62,000 nucleotides of DNA. It comes from Strigamia acuminata (lineage: Eukaryota > Arthropoda > Chilopoda > Geophilomorpha > Linotaeniidae). The notes beneath the pieces are model-generated. The model saw nothing but the letters and a program-made list of their open reading frames with translations. It had not been told where the DNA came from and did not search any database. Numbering within the stretch: the first letter of the stretch is position 1; the number at the start of each line of letters is the position of its first letter. The translations under genes were made by a program, and so were the position numbers. The DNA lies in contig OX442315.1 of the NCBI GenBank assembly GCA_949358305.1, forward strand, positions 6,722,427-6,784,426, written 5' to 3'. Below are positions 32,881 to 44,530 of the stretch, piece by piece.

Positions 32881-35800
32881 ATGTTTAACCGTAAAAAAGA
32901 AGGAAAAAAGGAGCGCCCGGTCAAAGGGCGGGAGGGAATGCGACAGGTAATTCGTCAATTTCGGCCACGAAAATCGTTTTAATCGCAAATTTGTCTGATA
33001 AATCGCAGATGGGGCTGTTGGACATGGGTGGCTACTATAATTTCGACCCCCAAACGGGCGCTGCAGCTGCGATCGATGACGACGACGACATCGGACTCGA
33101 AGCGGAATTATTAGCAATTACGTCGGGAAAAGCTCCGCCGCGAGAAAAAAGGCCGCGGAAAGGTGAATTTTGGTTGAATGGATGGTACAATGTGTTGATT
33201 TTGTTTGTTTTGAGACAGCTCCGATGAGTGGACAGGATTTGGACTCGATGATTGAAGCGAGTTTGAGGGACCCCCAGTCTGACGAGGATGACGACGAGGA
33301 TTTGGAGAATGATGCCGAATTGATTGTATTGGAGTTTGTGCTGTTTGGATTGGGTTTTTTTGGGCGGGAGTTTGTGTTTGTGGTGCGGGATGTGGGTGGA
33401 AGTGGATTTGGTTGGTTGTGGGGTTGATTTGGTTAAAACGCGACTGGTTTTGGGTTTTTTTGGACAAAAATGACAAGTTTTCGGTAGAAAGTGATGGGAA
33501 AAATGTATGTTTATTCGTTAAAAATTGTAAAAATTAAGTTTCGGTCGACAATTTCGGTGATTTAGTTGTGGAAAAATGGTAACGGCGATGAAAATTGATG
33601 AAAAATTGATGAAAGACGATGAAAATTGATGAAAAATTGATGAAAGACGATGAAAATTGCTAAAAAATTTATGAAAAACGATGAAAATTGATGAAAATTG
33701 ATGAAAAATTATTGAAAAACGTTGAAAATTGATGAAAAATTATTGAAAAACGTTGAAAATTGATGAAAAATTGTTGAAATTATTTTTTTTCGCCAATTTT
33801 TCGAACAAAAAACAAGTAAAAATCGTCAAAAAACCGTTAAAATGTCAAAAAAGTCGCATTTTAATAAAAACCCCAACGATTTAACCTTAAAACCCATCAA
33901 AACAAAAAAAAATCAAATTTTTCACAATAACCAACAAAAAAATTAAATTTTTCCAAAAAAAACCAACAAAAAAATCAAATTTTCCACAAAAAACCAACAA
34001 AAAAATCACATTCCGTTTAAAATTCGAACGATTCAACCCACAAAACCCTCACAAACCCAAACAAACGCTCACAAATCCCCTAAAATAACCCCAAACTAAC
34101 TTCCAATTTTTCATTCCAGGCCGAACTCCAACAACTATCACCACTCGAACCACCCCCAAGTCCTCCCAGCCCCCCTAAAACCTCCCCAAAACGTCCCGCC
34201 CCACCCGCCCCATCGGCCCCAACCACCGAACACCCCGTAACATCGTCCTACGAACCCCCACCACCGTCCATCGAATCCAAACTGGAACAACGCCTCGCCA
34301 TGTACAAACAAGCCCTGCAAAACGCAGCCGGCGACTCCGCCAAAACACGGCGCCTCGACCGCGGCATAAAAACCATCAACAACCTCCTCAAGAACGCACG
34401 CGCCGGCAGAACCGTCGACGAGTCCGACATACCCCCGGAAGTGGCCGCAGGACCCCCAGGGGCCCCCAAAACACCCCAAAAACCCCCGAAATCGCCGCCA
34501 ATCCCGACCGAAGCGCCGAAAACGGTCGAAAAAGTGGAAAAAGCGGTCGAAAAAGTGGAAAAACCGGTCGAAAAAGAGCCTCAACCGGTCGCGGAGCCCT
34601 CGGACCCCATGATCGACCTGCTGCAGTGGGCCGAGAACCTGACGGCGCTGTCGGGGTCCCCGGAGAAAGAGGCGCCGAGCCCCGAGGAGGAGTTCGAGGC
34701 GGAGAAGAAGATGGTGTTCGCGATGCTCGCCGGGCGCAAGAAGCAGTACCAGCGGGCGGCGCTGGACGCCAAGCGGAACCACGAGCCGGAGAACGCGATC
34801 CGACACATGAAGATCGCCAAGCAGTTCGAGGTGGTCATCGTGGCGCTGGAGCAGGGTCAGCCGATCGATTTGTCGCAGATGCCGCCACCGCCGCCAGGGT
34901 ACGCGGACGAGGGGCACGCGGGGTCGCCGAGCCCGCCGTCCTCGCTGACCACGAGTTCGAGCGATATGGCCGAGTCGGTGTCGGTGTCGGAGGCGGGGCC
35001 GCCGGAGCCCGAGCTGTTCAAGGCGCCGCCCGCGCCGGTGTCCACGTTGGAGGCGCTGGAGCAGCGGAGGGAGAAGTACGCGGCGGCCATGTTGGAGGCG
35101 GAGGGGGAGATGAACACGAGCAAGAGCAGGAGGATGGGGAGGATCGTGAAGCAGTACGAGGGGGCGATCAAGTTGTGCAAGGCGGGGAAGGCGGTGCCGT
35201 ACGATGATTTGCCGGATCCGCCGGGGTTCGCGCCGATTCCGAGGGAAGGCGGGTCGGTGGCGAGTGGGGGGAAGAATGTGGGGGATGTTAAAGGTGTTGT
35301 GGGGAAGGCGGCTGGGGTGAAGGAGAAGGAGTCGCCGGTGAAAGGGCAAGGGTCGCCGGGGACAGGGTCGCCGGGGACTTCGTCGGCGGGGAAAAGCGGC
35401 GGCGGTGGCGGGCAGACTCCGAGGCAGAATATTCAGGAGAGGCAGTTGCAGGTGAGTGGTGGAAGGAGAGGGTTGGGAAATGTTTGGGAATTTGGAGTTT
35501 GGAGTGGATTTTGAGGGGAATTTTCAGTGTTGCATGCGTTATTGTTTATAGTTTCTGATCTCGCTCGTCTCGTAATCTCGGTTTCGGAGATCTCGGTTTT
35601 TTTTAGTCTCAGGATATCGGTCTCGGCAAAACGTGATTTCATTATTACGAGATATAATAAAAAAGGTAGAATTCTCATTGCGAGTCGTAACGTGATTTGT
35701 AGGTTTTTTATTGTTTCTCGTAACGGGTGAGACCTTTAACGTTCACTTTATGTTCCTTTGTGATATAAAAGCACGTTGTAATTTTTTTTTATCCTAAAAA

Positions 35801-38800
35801 ATGTCGGTTTCTTTCAAAAGATCTCGTACGAGATCTCGTCTCGGGAAGTTCTGTTCTCGTCTCGGAAAATCGAGACTTGAAAACGGCTGAGATGCTGAAA
35901 TGTTGCGTAGCTGTAACGGTAATGCTTTAACTTAACGGTAATTTGTTACTAGAGAGTTTGCGGGATGCATTTTTCCCTTACAGTTAAAAACTATACGGTA
36001 TAAAAATAGTGTAAGGGAAAAATAATAAAATAAGTTTTTGCGGGCTGCATTTTTCCCTTATGTGATCACTGAAACTGAAGCAGTCTCTTTTGAAAAAAAA
36101 TTAGAGACAATTCTTGTATTTTACTGCTTCAAAACAATGAAGCACCTTTATTATTGTGAATTAAAACCAAATGAAAGAGAAAACAATGATATAAACCTTA
36201 ATACGTGCCCTTCGTGCGATCGAAGAAATTAAAATGGCGGCAAATGAGGTCGTTGCTAATCCAAATTTTAAGGCCGTGACTACCGGATTGGCTGCGCTAT
36301 ATTTTATTTTAGGGTTGAAAACGATACACTAAAGGCTTTTTGCTTAACGATATGGCACTAGAATAGCGTATCGTGGAGCAAAATAAGGGAAAAATGCATC
36401 CCGCAAACTCTACTGTTTTAGCAGTAACGAACCGTTAGATCCCGTTACTGTTACGTAACTTTTCCAGACTAAAAATGGTTGTAGATCACGATTCCGTAGC
36501 TACAATTTGCATATTTGCAACTTATATCCTAGACATGTTTTTTGTGAAAAAAAAACAATTTTTTTTTATTTTTGAAAAACATATGGCGGTTATTCAAATT
36601 GTAATTGCAGTATCGTGATCTGTGAGTGTTTTTGCCTAAGGATGAATATGGTTTAAATGCATTTGGCAGTTGAAAATAAAATTTAATTTTTGGGGATGAA
36701 TAATTGCAGGTTATCTTTGGTTCTGTGAAAGTTACAGAGATCCAAATAGGCCTATTTTATAGTAGACGTCAAGCTCTTTCAAACAAAAAATATTTGATTT
36801 CGGTATCTATTATAGTTGCAAAGATAATTCAAGTTGAGTTCTGTCGTCCATTTTAACACTCAAGCTCAAATAAATGTAACTGTTACGACAACGGGTGGTA
36901 ACTAGTTTCTTTTTTGGCTAAATAACTAGCAGTAACTACAGTTTGCGCCCGGTATCTTGATGCTAAATTCGTACTGCGCATCCCATTCTGCGCACAGACG
37001 ATTTTTTAATTCCAGTTGTTATTTAGCAGTATTAAGCCTAATAAAGTAAATAAACAACAATAACCTCATTATTAAAAGTAACTTATGGTATGGCGTAGTG
37101 CCAAAATATTTTTATTTATTTACCGTATTTTTAGCAATTTTAGGCCTAATATTAGGCTTAATACTGCTAAATAACAACTGGAATTAGAAAATCGTCTGCG
37201 CAGAATGGGATGCGCAGTACGAATTTAGTATCAAGATACCGAGCACAAACGTTAGTTACCAATTTGCAATAATGCGTGCAACCCTGGGAATTTTAAAATG
37301 TTTTTAATTTTGGATCGAATTTTATAATTGAAATTGTTTCGAAATTGAAGAAATTTCTGAAATGGTTCGAAATTCAAAATTTGAACTGAATTTTTAACAC
37401 GTTTCGAATTTTGAATAGAATTTAGTTAATTTTCGAAATTTGACTCATTTTTTTTCTTTCGAAATTTCGACCAATTATTTCGGAATCTTAACCAATTTTT
37501 TTTCGGAATTTCAACCAATTTTTTCGACATTTCTATCAATTTCTCGATTTTTCTTAGAACTTGCAGCAAAGACAGAAATTGTTTCGTGACGCGGCGCTCG
37601 AAGCGAAGAAAAAAGGCGACATCGAAGCGGCCAAGGAATATTTACGCATCAGTAAAGTAATAAAGCAAAGAAAAGAAAAAATCCGCAGAATATATTTAGT
37701 AAAAATGGTCGATTTGTAGGGATTTAACCCGATGATCGAAGCGTCGAAATCGGGTCTTCCTGTCAATTTGGACACGGCTCCAATTCCCCCGCAAGTGACC
37801 AGGAAAAAGGAGATGGAGATCGAGAGCGAGGGATTCGAAGTGATTGAAGTGTCCGATTGCTTGCCGCAAGGGGACCGCGACGAGATGTACACGAAACTTG
37901 AGGCCGACCTCAAAGCGCAGATAGCTGTAAGTTAATTATTTATTTATGGAATTGTTTATTTGTTTTTTGTATAAATTTTTGGTTTTGATTTTTGTAGATG
38001 TGCGGGAAAAACCGTGATCATTTCTCACAACTTGGCGACATTAATCACTCGAGGAAGTAAGTTAGCGGACCTGGAAGATTTTGTTGAATTTTTGCTCTAA
38101 AAATTGAATTTTTGCTTTATAAATTGGATTTTTGCACAAAAAATTGAATTCTTGCTGTAAAAATTGAATTTTTGCTGTAAAAATTGAATTTTTGCTGTAA
38201 AAATTGAATTTTTGCTGTAAAAATTGAATTTTTGCTGTAAAAATTGAATTTTTGCTGTAAAAATTGAATTTTTGCTGTAAAAATTGAATTTTTGCTGTAA
38301 AAATTGAATTTTTGCTGTAAAAATTGAATTTTTGCTGTAAAAATTGAATTTTTGCTGTAAAAATTGAATTTTTGCTGTAAAAATTGAATTTTTGCTGTAA
38401 AAATTAAATTTTTGCTGTAAAAATTAAATTTTTGCTGTAAAAATTAAATTTTTGCTGTAAAAATTGAATTTTTGTTGTAAAAATTGAATTTTTGCTGTAA
38501 AAATTGAATTTTTGCTGTGAAAGTTGAATTTTTGCTGTAAAAGTTGAATTTTTGCTGTAAAAGTTGAATTTTTGCTGTAAAAGTTGAATTTTTGCTCTAA
38601 AAGTTGAATTTTTGCTCTAAAAGTTGAATTTTTGCTCTAAAAGTTGAATTTTTGCTCTAAAAGTTGAATTTTTGCTCTAAAAGTTGAATTTTTGCTCTAA
38701 AAGTTGAATTTTTGCTTCAAAATTTTACTTTTTCGTTCAAAAATTGAATTTTTACTCCGAAAACTGAACATTTTCGTCTTGGGGCAAAAATTGAATTTTT

Positions 38801-40622
38801 ACTCCGAAAACTAAACTTTTTCGTTCAAAAATTGAATTTTTACTCCGAAAACTGAACTTTTTCGTTCAAAAATTGAATTTTTACTCCGAAAACTGAACTT
38901 TTTTCGTTCAAAAATTGAATTTTTACTCCGAAAACTGAACTTTTTCGTTCAAAAATTCAATTTGTGGGGCAAAAATTGAATTTTTGCCCCACAAATTCAA
39001 TTTTTAGGTTAAAATTTTAAAACTCATGACTTTGCTATTGCCATTTTTAGATTTCAGTTGTTGATGGAACATGCGAACAAAGATTTGATGTGTTTGAAGT
39101 ACGCATTAAAACGCGGTGATCCTGTACCGAGGTTCCATTACGAGATGAAGACGTTTAATATTGTCCAGTATGAACAATTAATATTAAGAAATATAAATTT
39201 CTTTACATTTTCTTTGCGTAATAGGTGTTTTACGGAGTTAAATGATAACGACTGCGAATTGACCATCGTGCGCGGAATCAACTATTCGTGTACGTGCACT
39301 TTGTCCCTCCGTTTTCGACCCGTCGAATCGTGCAATCATAATCTCAATTTCAGGCTCGAATCCCAAGGATGTCGACACGTACGTTCGATTTGAATTTCCA
39401 TTTCCATCCGAAAATTCACCCAAAGATAAGACCGCAACAGTCAAAGATACAAATAATCCTGGTAACATTTTGCGCCGCACACTTTTTACGTCTATATTTG
39501 CATTTTTGTGCATAAAATTGATACTTTTCTGCTTAAATTGAATTTTTAACGTCTGAAATTGCATACTTCAGTATAAAATTGCATATTTAACCATAAAATT
39601 ACATATGTAACCATAAAATTGCATATTTAACCATAAAATTGCATATTTAACCATAAAATTGCATATTTATGCATAAAATCGCATATTTAACCATAAAATT
39701 GCATATTTAACCATAAAATTGCATATTTAAGCATAGAATTGCATATTTAAGCATAAAATTGCATATTTAAGCATAAAATTGCGTATTTAAGCATAAAATT
39801 GCAATTTTGATGTCTAAAACTGCAATTTTGATGTCTAAAATTGCAATTTTGATGTCTAAAATTGCAATTTTGATGTCTAAAATTGCAATTTTGATGTCTA
39901 AAACTGCAATTTTGATGTCTGAAATTGCAATTTTGGTGTCTAAAACTACATTTTGCTTTTCTAAAGACTAAAATTGCTTTTTATGCTGCAAATTGCTTTT
40001 TGATGTAGCAAATTGCTTTTTTATGCCGCAAATTGCATTTTGATGTCGCAAATTGCATTTTGATGTCGCAAATTGCTTTTTAATGCTTCAAATTACATTT
40101 TTTTTATTGTTCAAATTAAACGAATGTTAATTTACTTATTTTTCTCCGGCAGATTACAATCAAACATTTATGCTAAGCATCAACCGCAAGGCGCGAAGTC
40201 TAGTGAGGGTTTTTAAACGATACTCAGTCAAGTGCGAAGTAATGGCGAAAGGGTAAAAAAACATAATAATAATTTACAACATTTGTTTCACATAAAAACC
40301 TAATAAATTAAATGTCCACATTTTTAGGGGATTTTTTCACAGTGACCACTGTCTAGGAATAGCTCATGTCAAATTAGCACCGCTCGAAAGCAAATGTTTC
40401 ATTCACGACAGTTTTGATGTACGTACCACAGCGCCACTAAACAAGTGACAAAAATCGGAACTAATAAACCATTTTTTCCCTTAATTTCAGTTGATGGATG
40501 GAAGAAAAGCAAATGGCGGCAAACTGGAAGTAAAAATACGGATCCGTGAACCCCTTTTGTCACGACAGGTAGAACAAATCAAAGAAAAATGGGTCGTGAT
40601 CGATCAATACGTGATCAAGTGA
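32881..40622 (+). CDS. CC2D1: CC2D1 (lethal giant discs type) coiled-coil and C2 domain protein
   Basis: Thirteen exons in phase: 32881-32946, 33009-33162, 33219-33325, 34120-35451, 37558-37656, 37720-37926, 37998-38056, 39051-39167, 39225-39289, 39354-39461, 40153-40252, 40328-40418, 40491-40622, total 878 residues. The acidic N-terminus (MGLLDMGG, EAELLAITSG) is followed by four DM14 repeats near residues 165-220, 303-360, 415-470 and 554-620 (cores LEQRLAMYKQA, RKKQYQRAALDAK, REKYAAAMLEAEG, RQKLFRDAALEAK). A C2 domain follows from about 690 (FHYEMKTFNIVQ, DVDTYVRFEFPFP, GIAHVKLAPLE), ending KWVVIDQYVIK. CC2D1/lgd proteins bind the ESCRT-III subunit CHMP4 and limit Notch signalling in endosomes. 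The length fits the family. AATAAA occurs near 40746. Confidence 0.95.
33590..33780. repeat. Tandem gatgaaaatt repeats in CC2D1 intron 3
   Basis: Alternating blocks of gatgaaaatt, gatgaaaaatt and gatgaaagac, about 10-11 bp each, form a higher unit near 30 bp. Confidence 0.8.
35953..36411. mobile_element. MITE-like element in CC2D1 intron 4
   Basis: Perfect 28-bp terminal inverted repeats (agagtttgcgggatgcattt...). A second copy of the end sequence in direct orientation at 36039-36060 suggests a nested or duplicated terminus. TACT is found just outside both ends. An internal 64-codon ORF is not supported. Confidence 0.7.
36932..37259. mobile_element. Long-arm foldback element, copy 1, in CC2D1 intron 4
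   Basis: Arms of about 108 bp (36932-37041 and 37152-37259) are near-identical reverse complements containing cggtatcttgat and gcgcatcccattctgcgc. The loop is about 110 bp. A second copy is at 49521-49695. Confidence 0.8.
38090..38960. repeat. 20-bp minisatellite in CC2D1 intron 7
   Basis: About 32 units of aaaaattgaatttttgctgt (38090-38735), drifting to a ~40-bp form with ttactccgaaaactgaac by 38960. Blocks of neighbouring units share the same variant. Confidence 0.95.
39560..39955. repeat. 20-bp and 21-bp minisatellites in CC2D1 intron 10
   Basis: Units cataaaattgcatatttaac (to about 39800), then tgtctaaaattgcaattttg-type units of 21 bp (to about 39955). Confidence 0.9.
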
Positions 40623-40997
40623 AAATCAAAATGGCCGACGTGTTTTGTTTTTGCCTCACTGCGAAACGAGCGGAAAATCGTTTTTACATGTGATTTTCTT
40701 ATTAAATTAATATATTTCTCAACTGCGAACGCAAGTTGTTGCTTAAATAAAATCAAGTTGTTTATTACGAAGTAACGAAGTTGAAATTATTGTAAAAAAA
40801 AAAAAAATTATAAAAATAAATAATAGTCGACATTTTTTTTTGTTGTTGTTGCTGTTGAAATTGTAGAGTCGTTTAAATAAAAATCGCAATCATTCACAAA
40901 TTGTGGTTTTATTTATTTGTTTAATTTTTATTTTCGCACTTCGGAATCGCCGCCGCCGCCGCTTACTTCGGGTTGTGGTTGAAATGGCGCCGCCGCT

Positions 40998-41211
40998 ATG
41001 GCTGTTGCGTTGAAGGTGGGTTTAGACTGTGGAAGTTGGACAGTGATTAGAACGGCTGGTAAATATACGACTTCACGTATTGATAAATTCTAATTTTAAT
41101 TTTTTAATTTTTAGGAATTTTTTAAAAGTAAATGAATAAATCTTGATCGCATTTTAAATGGGAATCAGTTCGGCGGATATCAACAGGACCGAAGAATGCA
41201 AATGGCCGATG
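40998..41211 (+). other. Two candidate 5' exons of an unidentified gene
   Basis: 40998-41058 (MAVALKVGLDCGSWTVIRTA) ends at a GTAAAT donor; 41169-41211 sits between an AG acceptor and a GTAGTT donor. Joined, the sequence is Arg/Ser/Thr-rich like a mitochondrial presequence. A third exon could not be joined without a stop, so this is tentative. Confidence 0.2.
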
Positions 41212-43216
41212 GTAGTTATTCGGGCTCTACGATCTATCTTTTAAAACTGTTCTAGTTATAATAATTTATCAGTTTTATCGACAATTATTCGAATTAATAT
41301 CAACTGAACTGCATATAAAGGTAAAGTGAGACAACCGTTTTCAAGATCTGATGGTAGAAATTCAAAAAACAATAATTCAGATTTATACCTTGCATAAGGT
41401 TAGAAATTTCTTCATTGCATTTTTTGTCATGTTGTTAAAAGGGGCCCCTTTTCTTCGTGTATCTGCAGTTTTTATTGCACACTCTGTATAAATCCTATTG
41501 AGATCTGGATCATAGCATTCTGGAAAACCAGTTGTTTTGATCTTTCTAAAATATATGAAAGAAAATGTTGCTGTCTAAAATATGCATTTCGACTGGTTTA
41601 AAGACTTCAAATAATCTAAGCTGTGTTTTGAATTCCAACTTACTTGCAATATCTTCCAGACCATTCATCCCAATGGCTATCCAGATACTTCTGGTGCATT
41701 CCACACAACCTATATTGTTCAGGAAACATGTGTATACTTTTGTTATTCTTTTCTAGACAATCGTCTATGTCATCTGGATCAGTGGGCTTTTTAAATGAAA
41801 TGTTCTCGATTATCAAGGTAAGAAAAACTGCAATTTAAACTCAAATTTAAATAATGCCGGTCATTTTTATTCTCACTGTAGTGGAATTCTAAAAACAGGA
41901 CATACTGGTGGTTCAAAAATATATTTTACAATATATTGCATTAAAAAATATACAGTATTTTTTGGAATTAAGTATATTACTAGTGTGCAAGTCCAATGTA
42001 CATTAAATAATGCATTTCATAATACATTACATCATAATTTCAATGTGTTTTTGAATCATATGGGAATCATATGCGAAGAGAGAAATTTTTCAATTTGATT
42101 TTGGCATCAAAATACCATAGTCTCATGTTTGTCCTGCATTGAGAATTTCACTGTACTTCTATGATTATAAATTGTAAGCATACCACAGCTAAAAATTAGT
42201 AGTTTTCTAATATAATCATTAGGCATAATGCAGATGAATTGTTGTGCTTACTAAAAATATACAAACAACCATATGTTTAGTAATACAATAAGCAATTAAT
42301 TCCAGACACTTTATATTTATATTTATATTTTATTGTATCTTTTTTATGGGAATACTGGTACATGAGAACATTATTGCAAGTCTTGTAGAATCTTAGTGTA
42401 TATCCAGTGTTAAAAAATGTTCAAATGGCTTTCTCAATGCCGCTGTAGTGTCTTTCGGTGGTGAAAAGAAACCAAACAAATTTCATATCAAATTTTTATT
42501 ATATCATATATAAAAACTCTTATATGTGTAAAGCACCAACCATTCGCTTAACACAGTGTACTCAAAAATGAGTTGAAAATATTGTTAATCCATTCAAAGA
42601 ACAGAAATAGAATACAGGGCAAGGTATAACAGAAATATTAGAAAAATATACACATTATATATATAATTTCAAACATAATTAATTTTTAAAATTTCCTAAG
42701 ACCATCTACTGAAACAAGTCACTTCACACTCTGGTACACTTCCAGCTTATAAAATTTAGCGTATACATTCACACACATTCACATACATCCACATTTTATG
42801 ATTTTAGAGAAATAAAACAACAAAAATGGGGCACAAGCTTTCACTGGGTCTTAAAGAGTGAAAATAATATGTTAATTGCACCTAAACATTGCACTCTAAG
42901 CAAAAACAACCTATAAAAATTTTGAATGGCCGATGGAAACAATTCTTGACCTATTTTATAAATGTGTGTAAAGTGGTAAGTACAAGGCAATATTCACAAT
43001 GCAGCTACAAAATTCACTCTTGAGTTTTCAAAGTTGAGATAAAAACAGTAGGTGCATTCTATCTTCAAAAGACAAAAAGATTTCTCCTTAAATCACTTAA
43101 AGAAGCGAATTCTCGCTTGAGCACACTAAAACCTGAACTGAACTAAAAAGACGGCTGTCTATAACATGTGGTAACACAGCCAATAGCAGGAGCAGAAGAG
43201 ATAAGTCACTTCTACA
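41212..43216. other. AT-rich DNA with no supported gene
   Basis: Short ORFs only. An exon-like block near 41757-41819 is framed by tctag and gtaaga but has no clear partner. Confidence 0.4.
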
Positions 43217-43636
43217 AAGGCGCGTTTACAATGTCGCGAATTGTGGTTCAAAATGAAGCGACTGCTTGCGAAATTTTGCTTCGCACCAGTTTGCACGCGA
43301 AATTTCCAAGTTGACTTCAAGTCAACTTTTTCAGAATTTCGCATGCGTAGGCCAATGAGAAGCGAGCAGGGACATGACGTCATCACCTAACCACATCTAA
43401 ACAAAATGGCAGCCTGCACTCGGTGGAGTGAAGACATCAGCATCTTTTTTTAAATAAATTGTTATAATAAATTCCAGCCATTATTACAATCATCGCTAAC
43501 ACAACATCGTCATCCATTTTCTGTTTTCTAGCCAAATCTCACAAAATCTCGCTGGAAACGAAATAGCATTAGCTCCGCCCACTTCACTTCATTTCGAACA
43601 AACAAAAGCCATTCCGCGACATTGTAAACGAACCTT
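43217..43636. mobile_element. Inverted-repeat element (PIF/Harbinger-like?)
   Basis: Ends share aagg..cgtttacaatgtcgcg in opposite orientation. A tiny ORF inside (43405 on, MAACTRWSED) looks like the start of a Myb/MADF-type protein, but it stops after 15 codons. Superfamily assignment is inference. Confidence 0.45.
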
Positions 43637-44530
43637 AAGTCAATGAAGTGAAACTGCGCTTAATCTTAATCCTCTTGTTTGAATTCTTTCAGAGAAATGA
43701 TGTATAAAAACGTCATATCCTGTTTAGCGAAGTCATTTTAGACAAATAAGTCAATTCATCTTTTGAGGATTGAATGCACTCACTGTACCGCCTCGTTTAA
43801 ACGACTGCCGATAACCGGTATCGGCAATATCAGAAAATCCGCGGATATTTATGGTTGCCGTTGAGATAAGTGCTGATTGTATGTGGTTTTACCTAAAATA
43901 TCCATGCAGCATTGAAATTGCTATCATCAGTAGAACCTGGTGGGGATTACAGAATGGAGTGTGCACAATATTGATATAGTGATACTAGTACAAAATTACA
44001 ATTGTGTATACCTATTACATGTGTAAAAACAAAGTGTTGAGGAAGTTTTTAGCATTACCAAACTGTGTTCTTAAGAAGTTGTCATCGACTAAACCCGATT
44101 CTTCGAAATGCAAGTTTCAGTCACTTCACTGGGTTTGCATACAAGGAGTCTCTCAAGATTTAAAAGGATTAAATTAAAATTGTCTCCCAAACCCATCAAC
44201 CCTAAAGCCAAAAATCCAGCTAGAACCAGGAGCAAGATTCTCTAAACACTATGTCTGAAACTATTGGAATTCCATAACATTAGGACTACTGAAAATGTCT
44301 GAAGAATCCGAATTTCTCATTGGCTGTAGACAAAATTTACTATTCCACAAACTATTCATTATTATTACCAAGATAACTGGATAATGAACACAGTCCATCG
44401 TTAGTTATCGGTGTCTTTCGGAAACAATCTTTTAGCGAATCCGGCTCCTGGATTGACATTTATTTTTGTTTTTCTATAGAGAAAACATGACATCTGACAA
44501 TTAAATAGCACCTTAACATTTTGGCTGGAG

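Noticed and set aside
38090-38735. CRISPR-like array
   Set aside because: Units are contiguous with no unique spacers, in an intron of a eukaryotic gene.
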